Source: Rhodobacteraceae bacterium HLUCCO18 (GTDB lineage Bacteria > Pseudomonadota > Alphaproteobacteria > Rhodobacterales > Rhodobacteraceae). From it: a DNA stretch of 64,000 nucleotides. The position numbers were made by a program, and so were the translations under genes. The notes below the pieces were generated by a model, which ran no database searches, was not told the DNA's origin, and was given only the letters and a program-made list of their open reading frames with translations. This document shows positions 34,674-43,927 of this stretch, piece by piece. The stretch covers positions 1-64,000 of the forward strand of contig LJSY01000006.1 in NCBI GenBank assembly GCA_001314805.1. Reading direction: 5' to 3'. Positions within the stretch are counted from its first letter, which is position 1. Every line of letters begins with the position of its first letter.

Positions 34674-35411
34674 ATGTTCGATCTGACAGGAAAATGCGCG
34701 CTGGTGACGGGGGCCTCGGGCGGCATCGGCGCGGCCATCGCCACGCGCCTGCACGAGACCGGGGCGACGGTGGGGCTGTCCGGCACGCGGGAGGCGCCGC
34801 TGAACGAGCTGGCGGGTACGCTGGGCGAGCGGGCCCATGTGCTGCCCTGCAATCTTGGCGACGCGGAGGCGGTCACGGCCCTGCCGAAACAGGCGGCCGA
34901 CGCGATGGGTGCCGTCGACATCCTCGTGAACAACGCGGGCGTGACGCGCGACAACCTCTTCATGCGGATGAGCGACGAGGAATGGGCGCAGGTCATCGAG
35001 ATCAACCTCACGGCGTCGATGCGGCTTTGCCGTGGCGTCCTGCGGGGCATGATGAAGGCGCGTTGGGGCCGGATCGTGAACGTGACCTCGGTCGTGGGCG
35101 CGACGGGCAACCCGGGGCAGGGGAACTACGCGGCCTCCAAGGCCGGTCTCGTAGGCATGTCCAAGTCGCTGGCCTATGAGGTGGCGAGCCGGGGCATCAC
35201 CGTGAACTGCATTGCGCCGGGCTTCATCGAGACGGCGATGACCGACAAGCTGACGGATGAGCAGAAGGAAAAGATCCTCGGCCAGATCCCGACCGGACGG
35301 ATGGGCGCGCCGGACGAGATCGCGGCGGCGGCGGTTTACCTGGCCAGTCCGGAGGCGGGCTATGTCACGGGCGCGACGCTGCATGTCAACGGCGGGATGG
35401 CGATGCTCTGA
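34674..35411 (+). CDS. fabG: 3-oxoacyl-ACP reductase
   Basis: An NADPH-dependent short-chain reductase for the first reduction in fatty-acid elongation (245 aa). The nucleotide motif TGASGGIG lies at about residues 12-19. The NNAG motif and the catalytic Ser-Tyr-Lys set ([21 protein letters not shown]) are present. The FabG-type end [16 protein letters not shown] is complete. The start at 34674 follows AAGGACGGAGACG. Its place upstream of acpP and fabF supports FabG rather than another SDR. Confidence 0.95.
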   Translation: MFDLTGKCALVTGASGGIGAAIATRLHETGATVGLSGTREAPLNELAGTLGERAHVLPCNLGDAEAVTALPKQAADAMGAVDILVNNAGVTRDNLFMRMSDEEWAQVIEINLTASMRLCRGVLRGMMKARWGRIVNVTSVVGATGNPGQGNYAASKAGLVGMSKSLAYEVASRGITVNCIAPGFIETAMTDKLTDEQKEKILGQIPTGRMGAPDEIAAAAVYLASPEAGYVTGATLHVNGGMAML

Positions 35412-35451
35412 CCCCGTCGCCACGGGCCGCTGCTTTTGCGTCGGGCGGCCA

Positions 35452-35479
35452 TTGCCTTCGGCAGCAACTATGCTATAGG
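35452..35479 (+). promoter_or_regulatory. Candidate promoter of acpP
   Basis: TTGCCT (35452-35457) and TATAGG (35474-35479) are separated by 16 bp. It lies in the 221-bp gap between fabG and acpP and would give an acpP leader of about 145 nt, consistent with separate high-level expression of the carrier protein. Confidence 0.55.
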
Positions 35480-35632
35480 CGGCGCATATTTGGCCCGGGG
35501 GGCGTACTCGCCGGTCCTGGCCCATGTGTGATGTCGTCAGAGTCGTGCAGGGGCCAATCGTCGGCCGGACAGGCGAAAGATCAAACCGGCGTGGCCCGAA
35601 CGGCGACGCGAGACAAGAGACGAGGAAACACA

Positions 35633-35866
35633 ATGAGCGACATCGCAGAGCGCGTGAAGAAGATCGTGGTCGAGCACCTGAGCGTGGAAGAGGACAAGGT
35701 CACCGAGAACGCGTCCTTCATCGACGATCTCGGCGCGGATTCGCTCGACACCGTCGAACTGGTCATGGCCTTCGAGGAAGAGTTCGGCATCGAGATCCCC
35801 GATGACGCGGCCGAGACCATCCAGACCTTCGGCGACGCGGTGAAGTTCATCAAGGACGCCCAGTAA
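35633..35866 (+). CDS. acpP: Acyl carrier protein
   Basis: A 77-residue carrier for growing acyl chains. The 4'-phosphopantetheine attachment site Ser37 is in [20 protein letters not shown]. The sequence is highly acidic and helical as expected. The start is [10 protein letters not shown] at 35633, with AGACGAGG upstream. A terminator follows within 50 bp, so acpP is probably its own transcription unit between fabG and fabF. Confidence 0.98.
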   Translation: MSDIAERVKKIVVEHLSVEEDKVTENASFIDDLGADSLDTVELVMAFEEEFGIEIPDDAAETIQTFGDAVKFIKDAQ

Positions 35867-35914
35867 GGGCCGGTTCGGGGCCTCACCGTCCCGGCACAAG
35901 TTTCGATACGACAG

Positions 35915-35945
35915 GACGGCGCCCAAGCGGGCGCTGTCTTTTTTT
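35915..35945 (+). terminator. Intrinsic terminator of acpP
   Basis: GACGGCGCCC (35915-35924) pairs with GGGCGCTGTC (35929-35938) with one G-T pair and an AAGC loop, followed directly by seven T residues. Confidence 0.92.
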
Positions 35946-36126
35946 GTCCAGGGCACCGCGCGGCGCGGTTGGGTCCTACCGGCGCGATACGGCGTTCCGA
36001 TCCGGGCGTGAACCTGCCGTCCGCGGGCTTCACCCGGACCGTATGATGCCGGAGGGATTGCCCAAGCGGACCCCTTGGCGCTATCAGGGCGCGACGTGAT
36101 CGGGCCAGACAGAAGGGGCGGGACAC

Positions 36127-37383
36127 ATGCGGCGAGTGGTTGTGACGGGGTTGGGACTGGTGACCCCGCTGGCGACAGGGGTCGAGGAAACGTGGTCGCG
36201 GCTTCTGGCGGGACAGTCCGGTGCCGGACCGATCACCCGGTTCGACGCGAGCCATCTGGCCACGACCTATGCCTGCGAACTCAAGCGCGGCGACGGCACG
36301 GACGGCACCTTCAACCCCGACGACTGGATGGAACCCAAGGAGGCCCGGAAGGTCGACGAGTTCATCCTCTACGGCATGGCCGCCGCCGATCAGGCGATCC
36401 GGGACGCGGGCTGGGCGCCCACCGACACGGAAAGCCTCGAGCGGACCGGCTGCCTGATCGGGTCGGGCATTGGGGGGCTTTCTTCCATTGCGGACACGTC
36501 CATCACGCTGAAGGAAAAGGGGCCGCGGCGGGTGTCGCCGTTCTTCGTGCCGGGTGCGCTGATCAACCTGATCTCGGGGCAGGTTTCGATCCGCCATGGC
36601 TTCAAGGGGCCGAACCACGCGGTCGTCACGGCCTGTTCCACCGGCGCGCATGCCATCGGCGACGCGGCGCGGCTGATCATGCTGGACGATGCCGATGTCA
36701 TGGTGGCGGGCGGTGCCGAAAGCCCGATCTGCGAGATCGGGATCGCCGGGTTCAACGCCTGCAAGGCGCTGTCGACGAAGCGGGGCGAGGAGCCTCAGAA
36801 GGCCAGCCGCCCCTGGGATGCCGACAGCGACGGTTTCGTCATGGGCGAGGGCGCGGGCATGGTCGTGCTGGAGGAATTCGAGCACGCCAAGGCTCGGGGA
36901 GCCACGATCTACGCCGAGATCCTGGGCTACGGGTTGTCGGGGGACGCCTATCACATCACCGCGCCGCCGCCCGATCATGAAGGGGCGGAGCGCGCGATGC
37001 GCGCAGCGCTGAAGCGCGCCGGGTTGCAGCCGTCGGATATCGACTATGTCAACGCGCATGGCACTTCGACCATGGCCGACACGATCGAACTGGCCGCCGT
37101 GGAGCGGGTGATGGGCGATCATGCCGAGAAGCTCCTGATGTCGTCGACCAAGTCGATGACGGGCCACCTGCTTGGGGCGGCCGGCGCGATCGAGGCGATC
37201 TTCGCCATCCTCGCCATTCGCGACCAGACCGCGCCGCCGACGATCAACCTCGACACGCCCGCGGCCGAGACGCGCATCAACCTCTGTGCCAATGCCGCGC
37301 AGAAGGGGGAGATCAATATCGTGCAGTCCAATTCCTTCGGCTTCGGCGGCACCAATGCGTGCCTGATCATGGGGCGCGTCTGA
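36127..37383 (+). CDS. fabF: 3-oxoacyl-ACP synthase II
   Basis: The condensing enzyme that extends acyl-ACP with malonyl-ACP (418 aa). The catalytic Cys170 is in VTACSTGAHAIGDAAR. The two active-site histidines lie in NAHGTSTMADTIE and STKSMTGHLLGAAG, and the FGFGGTN loop ends the domain. The ATG at 36127 gives MRRVVVTGLGLVTPL, standard for the family. It runs into mltG after 4 bp, so the two are co-transcribed. Confidence 0.96.
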   Translation: MRRVVVTGLGLVTPLATGVEETWSRLLAGQSGAGPITRFDASHLATTYACELKRGDGTDGTFNPDDWMEPKEARKVDEFILYGMAAADQAIRDAGWAPTDTESLERTGCLIGSGIGGLSSIADTSITLKEKGPRRVSPFFVPGALINLISGQVSIRHGFKGPNHAVVTACSTGAHAIGDAARLIMLDDADVMVAGGAESPICEIGIAGFNACKALSTKRGEEPQKASRPWDADSDGFVMGEGAGMVVLEEFEHAKARGATIYAEILGYGLSGDAYHITAPPPDHEGAERAMRAALKRAGLQPSDIDYVNAHGTSTMADTIELAAVERVMGDHAEKLLMSSTKSMTGHLLGAAGAIEAIFAILAIRDQTAPPTINLDTPAAETRINLCANAAQKGEINIVQSNSFGFGGTNACLIMGRV

Positions 37384-37387
37384 GATC

Positions 37388-38551
37388 ATGTGGAAACATG
37401 TCGCCGCCAACGGGTTGAGCCTTCTGATCGTTCTTGCGATCGGCGTTGCCGTCGCGGTCGGCTGGGGACAACGGCAGTGGACGGCCGAAGGCCCGCTGGA
37501 AGAGGCGATCTTTTTCGAGGTGCCGCGCGGGGCGAGCCTGCGGGCGGTGTCGGAGGACCTGGCCGAAGCGGGGGCGGTGTCCTCCGCGATGATCTTCCGG
37601 CTGGGCACGGAATACGCGGACCGGGCGGGCGATCTGCGCTTCGGCTCCTACGAGATCCCGGCAGGGGCCCCGATGGAGACGGTGCTGGAGATCGTGACCG
37701 CCGGCGGGCCGTCGAGCTTCCGCTATGCCGCCACATACGTGCTTCGCATCGAGGGTACAGGGGAGCTGCGCCTGCGCGAGCGGCTGCCGGGCACGGGTGA
37801 GATCGTGGAGCTGGCCACGTTCTCCTACGAGGAGGGCGTGCCGGAGGTTTACACCGACCTCGTGGCGAACGAGCAGATCACGGTCTACCGGGTCTCGATC
37901 CCCGAGGGCTTGACCAGCTGGCAGATCGTTCAGGGGCTGAACCAGGCGGATTTCCTGACCGGAGAGGTGGTCGACATCCCGTCCGAGGGTTCGCTTGCCC
38001 CAGACACCTACGAGGTGCAGCGCGGCGATGACCGCAACGAGATCCTTGCCCGGATGCGCGCGTCGCAGGAGGCGATCCTTGCCGAGGTCTGGGAGGACCG
38101 CGTCGAGGATCTGCCCATCGCGACGCCGGAGGAGGCGTTGATCCTGGCCTCGATCATCGAGAAGGAGACCAGCGTTCCCGATGAGCGGCGGCAGGTGTCG
38201 AGCGTGTTCGTGAATCGCCTCAACCGGGGCATGCGGCTTCAGACCGACCCGACGGTGATCTACGGGGTCACGAACGGGCGGGGGGGTCTGGGCCGCGGCA
38301 TCCGGCAATCGGAGCTGCGGGACGAAAATCCGTGGAACACCTACGTGATCGACGGGCTGCCGCCGACGCCGATCGCCAACCCCGGTCGCGCCGCGATCGA
38401 GGCGGCGGTGAACCCAGATACGACGCCCTACGTCTTCTTCGTGGCCGATGGCACGGGGGGGCACGCGTTTTCGGAAACCCTTGAGGAACATAACCGAAAT
38501 GTCGCGATCTGGCGTCAGATCGAGGCGGAGCGCGCGGCATCGGGGAACTGA
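37388..38551 (+). CDS. mltG: Endolytic peptidoglycan transglycosylase MltG (YceG)
   Basis: An inner-membrane lytic transglycosylase that cuts nascent glycan strands and sets their length (387 aa). One N-terminal transmembrane helix (LSLLIVLAIGVAVAVGW) is followed by a LysM-like region and the YceG domain. The catalytic Glu lies in ILASIIEKETSVPDERRQVSSVF, with LQTDPTVIYG and SPYNTY-like ENPWNTYVIDGLPPTPI motifs. It is the last host gene before the GTA cluster. Confidence 0.95.
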   Translation: MWKHVAANGLSLLIVLAIGVAVAVGWGQRQWTAEGPLEEAIFFEVPRGASLRAVSEDLAEAGAVSSAMIFRLGTEYADRAGDLRFGSYEIPAGAPMETVLEIVTAGGPSSFRYAATYVLRIEGTGELRLRERLPGTGEIVELATFSYEEGVPEVYTDLVANEQITVYRVSIPEGLTSWQIVQGLNQADFLTGEVVDIPSEGSLAPDTYEVQRGDDRNEILARMRASQEAILAEVWEDRVEDLPIATPEEALILASIIEKETSVPDERRQVSSVFVNRLNRGMRLQTDPTVIYGVTNGRGGLGRGIRQSELRDENPWNTYVIDGLPPTPIANPGRAAIEAAVNPDTTPYVFFVADGTGGHAFSETLEEHNRNVAIWRQIEAERAASGN

Positions 38552-38726
38552 GCCGGCGGCTTTCGGAGCGAGGCTGCTGCGAGCGATCCGATAGGGCGGG
38601 CGGCGCAACCCCTTAACAATTCGTAAGCGCCGCATTCCCGCGTTAATCTACTGAAAACGAAAAACTTATTGACCCTGCGCGCGCTCCATGGCACCTCTTA
38701 TGCCAAGCTGGATGACGTGGGTGAAT

Positions 38727-38766
38727 GGCCCCGGGGCAGGAGATGCCTCGCGGGCCTTTCTTTTTT
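38727..38766 (+). terminator. Terminator-like hairpin in the leader of the GTA cluster
   Basis: GGCCCCGGGGCA (38727-38738) pairs imperfectly with TGCCTCGCGGGCC (38744-38756) around GGAGA, followed by a pyrimidine tract TTTCTTTTTT. It lies 175 bp after mltG and 51 bp before the first GTA gene. It may terminate fabF-mltG readthrough or attenuate GTA transcription. An AT-rich block with TTGACC at 38669-38674 lies upstream. Confidence 0.75.
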
Positions 38767-38817
38767 GCCGCGCTGCTTGTGACCGGAAGACGATCTTCGG
38801 ACACAAGGGACCCTTCA

Positions 38818-39201
38818 ATGACCGACACGAGCGATCGGACCCCGCCTCCCGATGACGGGGAGGGCGGGTCGGCGGACCTTGAGCTGACGCTGGAGCGTGC
38901 CGAGACGCTGGTCGCGCGGGCGCAGGAGGTCTTCGAGACGACCGTCGAAGCGCTTCAGAACGCGGTTCGGACCCTGAACTCGACGCCCGGGACCGGGGAA
39001 CGCGAGGTGGTGAAGGATGTCAGGGCGATGAATTCCGCCCTGATGCTTGCCATGGAAATGCAGGAGAAAGCACGTGTCGCAGGTAGCAAGCATTTTGGCG
39101 GCGGAACTGGAGCGCGCCTCGATCTCGCGGCCGCCCGGGCGGAAATCGACGCTCGACTGGCTCGCCTCAGGGACGTCGCGGATGGAGACGGCGTTTCTTG
39201 A
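38818..39201 (+). CDS. GTA g1: small terminase-like protein
   Basis: A 127-residue protein at the position of RcGTA g1 (TerS). The N-terminal part is acidic (MTDTSDRTPPPDDGEGG). The remainder is helical, with LELTLERAETLVARAQEVFE and an ALMLAMEMQEKAR helix fitting an oligomerising coiled coil. No DNA-binding helix-turn-helix is evident, which agrees with the non-specific packaging of GTAs. It overlaps the large terminase start by 20 bp. Confidence 0.8.
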   Translation: MTDTSDRTPPPDDGEGGSADLELTLERAETLVARAQEVFETTVEALQNAVRTLNSTPGTGEREVVKDVRAMNSALMLAMEMQEKARVAGSKHFGGGTGARLDLAAARAEIDARLARLRDVADGDGVS

Positions 39202-40483
39202 CTCGCTGTCTGACAATGCGCTTGGCGCGCTTGGCTGGCTGTTCGAGTTTTGGGCGCTGCCGCACCAGTGCCCGCCGGCGGGTGACTGGCGCACATGGGT
39301 CGTTCTGGGCGGGCGCGGCGCGGGCAAGACGCGCGCGGGCACCGAATGGGTGCGTGCTCAGGTGGAAGGCGCGGGGCCCGAGGATGCCGGTGTGGCGCGG
39401 CGCGTGGCCCTGATCGGCGAGACCTACGACCAGGCCGTCGCGGTGATGGTCAAGGGCGACAGCGGGCTTCTGGCCTGTGCTCCGCCCGACCGGAAACCGC
39501 GATGGATGTCGAGCGAACGGCGGCTGGTGTGGCCCAACGGCGCCGAGGCCCGGGTCTACTCGGCGAATGATCCCGAGGCGCTGCGCGGCCCGCAGTTCGA
39601 CTGTGCATGGGCCGATGAACTGGCGAAATGGCCGCGCGCCCGCGAGGCGTGGGACATGCTGCAATTCGGGCTCAGGCTGGGGGCGTCCCCGCGGGCGGTC
39701 GTGACCACGACGCCGCGCAATGTGGCGATCCTGCGGGAGCTTCTGGAGCGCGAGAGCACGGTGCGGACGCATGCACCGACCGAGGCCAACCGGGCGTATC
39801 TGGCCGACGGGTTCATCGAAGAGATGCGCGCGCGCTACGGCAACACGCGGCTGGGCCGGCAGGAGATCGATGGCGAGCTTCTGGCGGAGGCCGACGACGC
39901 GCTCTGGCGGCGCGCCGAGATCGACGCGGGGCGGGTGGACGCGATCCCCGACGGCGCAAGGATCATCGTCGCGGTCGATCCGCCGGTCACCGGGCACGAT
40001 GGCTCGGATGCGTGCGGGATCGTCGTCGTGGCCGTCCTGACCGATGGCGAACCGAATGAATGGCGTGCGGTGGTGGTCGCCGATTGCAGCGTGAGCGCGG
40101 CAAGCCCGGCGACATGGGCCCGCGCCGCCGCCCGCGCCTATCACCGCTACGGGGCCGGGCGCATGGTCGCCGAGGTCAACCAGGGCGGTGAGTTGGTGGA
40201 GGTTGTGATGCGGCAGGTCGATCCGCTGATCAACTACGCCCCTGTCCGTGCCACCCGCGGCAAGGCCGCAAGGGCCGAGCCGGTGGCGGCACTCTACGAG
40301 CAGGGGCGCGTGGCGCATCTGGGCGAGCTGGCCGAGCTGGAGGACGAGATGTGCCTGATGACACGCCAGGGCTACGAGGGGCAAGGCAGCCCGGACCGGG
40401 TCGATGCGCTGGTCTGGGCGCTGACCGACGGATTGCTCCGTCCGGCGGCGGCCCGGCTTCATCCCGGCATCCGCGCCCTGTGA
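39182..40483 (+). CDS. GTA g2: large terminase (DNA packaging ATPase/nuclease)
   Basis: The packaging motor (433 aa). The Walker A region WVVLGGRGAGKTRAGTEW is near residue 38, and the Walker B-like FDCAWADELAKWP is near residue 139. The RNase H-like nuclease domain contains IIVAVDPPVTG and a late Asp (SPDRVDALVWALTDG). The ATG at 39182 (METAFLDSLSDN) overlaps g1. Upstream in-frame starts exist within g1 but add residues without similarity to TerL. Confidence 0.93.
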   Translation: METAFLDSLSDNALGALGWLFEFWALPHQCPPAGDWRTWVVLGGRGAGKTRAGTEWVRAQVEGAGPEDAGVARRVALIGETYDQAVAVMVKGDSGLLACAPPDRKPRWMSSERRLVWPNGAEARVYSANDPEALRGPQFDCAWADELAKWPRAREAWDMLQFGLRLGASPRAVVTTTPRNVAILRELLERESTVRTHAPTEANRAYLADGFIEEMRARYGNTRLGRQEIDGELLAEADDALWRRAEIDAGRVDAIPDGARIIVAVDPPVTGHDGSDACGIVVVAVLTDGEPNEWRAVVVADCSVSAASPATWARAAARAYHRYGAGRMVAEVNQGGELVEVVMRQVDPLINYAPVRATRGKAARAEPVAALYEQGRVAHLGELAELEDEMCLMTRQGYEGQGSPDRVDALVWALTDGLLRPAAARLHPGIRAL

Positions 40484-40525
40484 CCCAAGTCCCGGGCGTG
40501 ATGAAGAACCTTAGGAGTGACGCGC

Positions 40526-41689
40526 ATGATATTGAAATATCTTCGAAAAGCGAAGCCTCTCTCGAATGAGGGGAAGGCGTCGGCCGGCGCGCGTGTCGCG
40601 GTCTGGGGTAATGTTGGGCGCGTCGCCTGGAGCCCGCGGGACACGGCCTCGCTGACGAAGATCGGCTTTCACGGCAACCCCGTGGGCTATCGCGCGGTCA
40701 AGATGATCGCCGAGGCTGCCGCAGCGCTTCCCGTCATCTGCCAGGACGCGCGCCGGCGCTATGACACGCATCCGGCACTGAAGCTCATCACCCGGCCCAA
40801 CATGGAACAGGGGCGGGCCGACCTGATGGAGGCTGCGTATGTGCAGCTCCTCCTGTCGGGCAACGCATATCTGGAGGCCGTGCTTGCAGATGAGGGCTGG
40901 CCGGTCGAGCTGCATGTGCTGCGATCGGACCGGATGAGTGTCGTGCCGGGCGCCGATGGCTGGCCGGCCGCGTACGACTACTCGGTCGGCTCGCGCAAGC
41001 ACCGCTTTCCGGCCGAGGGGATCTGTCACATCAAGTCTGTGAATCCGCGCGACGATCACTACGGGCTGGCGCCGATGCAGGCGGCGGCGACGGCCATCGA
41101 CGTCCATAACGCCGCCTCGCGGTGGTCCAAGGCGTTGCTCGACAATGCCGCGCGTCCTTCGGGGGCGATCGTCTATCGCGGCATGGAAGGCGGCGGCGCG
41201 ATGAGCCAGGACCAGTTCGAGCGCCTCCAGTCGGAGTTGGAGAGCCATCATCAGGGCGCGCGCAACGCCGGGCGGCCGATGCTTCTGGAAGGCGGGCTCG
41301 ACTGGAAGCCGATGGGTTTCAGCCCGTCGGACATGGAGTTCCAGAAGACGAAGGAGGCGGCGGCGCGTGACATCGCGCTGGCCTTCGGCGTTCCGCCCAT
41401 GCTGCTTGGCATTCCGGGCGACGCGACCTATGCCAACTATGCCGAGGCCCACAGGGCATTCTACCGCCTGACCGTTCTGCCGCTGGCGCACAAGGTGCTG
41501 GCGTCGATGTCGCACTGGATATCGGGGCTCGGCGGCGAGCGGGTGGAGCTTCGCCCCGACCTCGACCAGGTGCCAGCGCTGGCCGCGGAGCGCGAGGCGC
41601 AATGGCGGCGGATCAGCGATGTGGAGTTCCTGACGGAGACTGAAAAGCGGCGTCTGCTGGGGCTTCCGGATCGGCCGGAGGCGACATGA
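40526..41689 (+). CDS. GTA g3: portal protein
   Basis: An HK97-type portal (387 aa) forming the dodecameric ring at the head vertex. Family blocks include GFHGNPVGYRAVKMIAEAAA, the LLLSGNAYLEAV region and KEAAARDIALAFGVPPMLLG followed by GDATYANYAEAHRAFY. AGGAG at 40513-40517 sets the start at 40526. Its stop overlaps the g3.5 start (ATGA). Confidence 0.95.
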   Translation: MILKYLRKAKPLSNEGKASAGARVAVWGNVGRVAWSPRDTASLTKIGFHGNPVGYRAVKMIAEAAAALPVICQDARRRYDTHPALKLITRPNMEQGRADLMEAAYVQLLLSGNAYLEAVLADEGWPVELHVLRSDRMSVVPGADGWPAAYDYSVGSRKHRFPAEGICHIKSVNPRDDHYGLAPMQAAATAIDVHNAASRWSKALLDNAARPSGAIVYRGMEGGGAMSQDQFERLQSELESHHQGARNAGRPMLLEGGLDWKPMGFSPSDMEFQKTKEAAARDIALAFGVPPMLLGIPGDATYANYAEAHRAFYRLTVLPLAHKVLASMSHWISGLGGERVELRPDLDQVPALAAEREAQWRRISDVEFLTETEKRRLLGLPDRPEAT

Positions 41690-41934
41690 GTGTCCGTCAG
41701 AACGTTGGAGGCTCGCGGTACCTCTACGCGCCGTTCGATGTGGCGAATGCGCGTATCGAGGCCAATGAACGGGTGCTCGAGGAACGCTGGCAGGCGCTGA
41801 CCTTTCGGCTGGAAGGCATTGAGGGTGCGCTGGAGCGCCTCGAGCGACGCCTCTGGCTTGCCGTTTTCGGCGTGGTCGCGGTCATCCTGACCGAAGCGAT
41901 CAGCCATCTGCTCGACATCAACGCCGGCCTCTAG
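41686..41934 (+). CDS. GTA g3.5: small head-associated protein with membrane-type helix
   Basis: An 82-residue protein in the g3.5 position between portal and protease. A charged helical part (RIEANERVLEERWQAL, IEGALERLERR) is followed by a hydrophobic segment, LWLAVFGVVAVILTEAIS. The start ATG overlaps the portal stop by 4 bp. In RcGTA a protein of this position is needed for head formation; the exact role is not known to me. Confidence 0.8.
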   Translation: MSVRQNVGGSRYLYAPFDVANARIEANERVLEERWQALTFRLEGIEGALERLERRLWLAVFGVVAVILTEAISHLLDINAGL

Positions 41935-41943
41935 GAGTTTGAC

Positions 41944-42504
41944 ATGCATGTATTTTCGGATGCGGGACTTGAAACGAAGTTCTGCCGGTTCAACGCGGAG
42001 GCCTCGGTCGGCGCGGATGGCCTGATCGAAGGGTATGCCTCGCTCTTCGGGGCGCCGGACCAGAGCGGCGATGTGGTCGAGCGCGGGGCCTATGCCCGCA
42101 GCCTCGGCGACGGGCGCAGGATCAAGATGCTGTGGCAGCACGACCCGCGTGAGCCGATCGGCACCTGGGACGAGGTCCGGGAGGACCAGAAGGGGCTTTA
42201 TGTCCGAGGGCACCTGCTGAGCAGTGTCGCACGGGCGCGCGAGGCGGCGGCCCTGATCGAGGCGGGCGCCATTGACGGGCTGAGCATCGGCTACCGGACG
42301 GTGCGGGCCACGAAGAACGACAAGGGCCAGAGGCTTTTGTCGGAGCTGGAGCTTTGGGAGGTGTCTCTGGTGACCTTCCCGATGCTTCCCCAGGCGCGGC
42401 TTTCCCCAGCGCGGCCAGACGCGGCCAAGGCGGAGATGCTGCGCGACCTGGCGACGGTGTTCGACGAGGCCCGCCGCAAGATGGCGGTGCGCTCCGCCCG
42501 CTGA
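41944..42504 (+). CDS. GTA g4: prohead maturation protease (HK97 family)
   Basis: A 186-residue S14/U35-like serine protease that cleaves the capsid scaffold segment. The catalytic His region KMLWQHDPREPIGTWD and the Ser region IDGLSIGYRTVRA are present, as is the family N-terminal IEGYASLFGAPDQSGDVVERGAY. It lies 10 bp after g3.5 and 25 bp before the capsid gene. Confidence 0.93.
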   Translation: MHVFSDAGLETKFCRFNAEASVGADGLIEGYASLFGAPDQSGDVVERGAYARSLGDGRRIKMLWQHDPREPIGTWDEVREDQKGLYVRGHLLSSVARAREAAALIEAGAIDGLSIGYRTVRATKNDKGQRLLSELELWEVSLVTFPMLPQARLSPARPDAAKAEMLRDLATVFDEARRKMAVRSAR

Positions 42505-42529
42505 TCCAACCGCACGTAGAGGTGATGTG

Positions 42530-43711
42530 ATGACCGAGACCGAACCAGCAGGCCCGGAGACGGCCCCGTTGTCCGAGGTGAAAGCTGCACTTTCCGGCTT
42601 TCTGAATGAATTCAATGATTTTCAGGACGATCTCAACGTGAAGCTCCAGAAACAGGAAGAGCGGATTGCCATGCTGACCACGAAGACCATGACCCACCTC
42701 CGCCCCGCCCTGAGCGTCGAGGCGAACACGTCCTTGCCGCATCGCAAGGCGATGGCTACCTACCTGCGCTGCGGCGATGACGACGCACTGCGCGGGCTCG
42801 AACTCGACGGCAAGGCCATGAATACCGCGGTCAATGCCGAGGGCGGCTACCTGGTCGATCCGCAGACCGCCGAGAGCATCCAGTCGGTGCTGCGCACGGC
42901 TTCGAGCCTGAGGGCGATCGCCAATGTCGTCACGGTGGAGGCGACCTCTTTCGACATTCTGATCGACGCGACGGATGTCGGCGCCGGCTGGGCCGATGAG
43001 GTCACCCCGACCGGCGAGACAGATGCGCCGCAGATCGAACGTATCTCGATCCCGTTGCACGAGCTTTCGGCGCTGCCCAAGGCGTCGCAGCGGCTGCTGG
43101 ACGATTCCGCGTTCGACATCGAAGGCTGGCTGGCGGGCCGGATCGCGGACAAGTTCGCCCGCGCCGAGGCGGACGCCTTCATCAACGGGAACGTGTCCGG
43201 CAGGCCCAGGGGCATTCTGAGCCACGCGACGGTCACGAACGGCAGCTGGAGCTGGGGCAATATCGGCTATGTGGCGACCGGCACGGCGGGCGATTTCGAT
43301 CCCTCGAACGCCTCGGACGCGATCGTGGACCTCGTCTACGCGCTTGGCGCGCGGTACCGTGCGAATGCGAGTTTCGTCATGAACTCCAAGACGGCGGGCG
43401 CGGTGCGCAAGATGAAGGATGCCGATGGGCGGTTCCTGTGGTCGGACGGCCTGAGCCAGGGCGAGCCGGCCCGTCTGATGGGCTATCCGGTGCTTATCGC
43501 CGAGGACATGCCGGATATCGCGACGGACGCGATGGCAATCGCCTTCGGCGATTTCGGCGCGGGCTACACGATTGCCGAGCGGCCCGACCTGCGGGTCCTG
43601 CGTGACCCGTTCTCGGCCAAGCCGCATGTGCTGTTCTATGCCACGAAGCGCGTGGGCGGCGACGTGACCGACTTCGCGGCGATCAAACTGATGAAATTCG
43701 GGGTGGCCTGA
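42530..43711 (+). CDS. GTA g5: major capsid protein (HK97 fold)
   Basis: A 393-residue capsid precursor. The N-terminal delta region is helical (FLNEFNDFQDDLNVKLQKQEER). The probable cleavage zone is just before ALSVEANTSLP. The shell domain contains GGYLVDPQTAESIQSVLRTAS and the E-loop/P-domain block IPLHELSALPKASQRLLDDS. The start is ATG 42530 after AGAGGTGATGTG. A spacer of about 216 bp follows, the only sizeable gap in the cluster. Confidence 0.96.
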   Translation: MTETEPAGPETAPLSEVKAALSGFLNEFNDFQDDLNVKLQKQEERIAMLTTKTMTHLRPALSVEANTSLPHRKAMATYLRCGDDDALRGLELDGKAMNTAVNAEGGYLVDPQTAESIQSVLRTASSLRAIANVVTVEATSFDILIDATDVGAGWADEVTPTGETDAPQIERISIPLHELSALPKASQRLLDDSAFDIEGWLAGRIADKFARAEADAFINGNVSGRPRGILSHATVTNGSWSWGNIGYVATGTAGDFDPSNASDAIVDLVYALGARYRANASFVMNSKTAGAVRKMKDADGRFLWSDGLSQGEPARLMGYPVLIAEDMPDIATDAMAIAFGDFGAGYTIAERPDLRVLRDPFSAKPHVLFYATKRVGGDVTDFAAIKLMKFGVA

Positions 43712-43927
43712 CGCTTCCCATGAGCATCCCGTTCCGGCCGCCCAAGGCGTGCCGGGGCGGGCGGCGGCGGCGGATCGCGATCCAGCTGCGCGTCTTCCCG
43801 CACAAGCAGGCGACCCGCTGCCGCCACTTGCCTTCCATTCCTTTTTCACGATCGCGTCCGAACCCCGGCCCGGCGAGGCGGCGTCGGGCCGATCCCGTTT
43901 GCGACGCGACAATCGGAGGCGCCCAGC
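43712..43927 (+). other. Non-coding spacer between capsid and connector genes
   Basis: In the GTA cluster neighbouring genes abut or overlap, but here 216 bp separate g5 and g6. A frame starting at 43720 exists, but its Arg/Pro-rich translation looks non-natural and it runs into g6. The GC-rich runs could form RNA structure that adjusts the high capsid level relative to the downstream genes. No terminator with a T-run was found. Confidence 0.5.
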
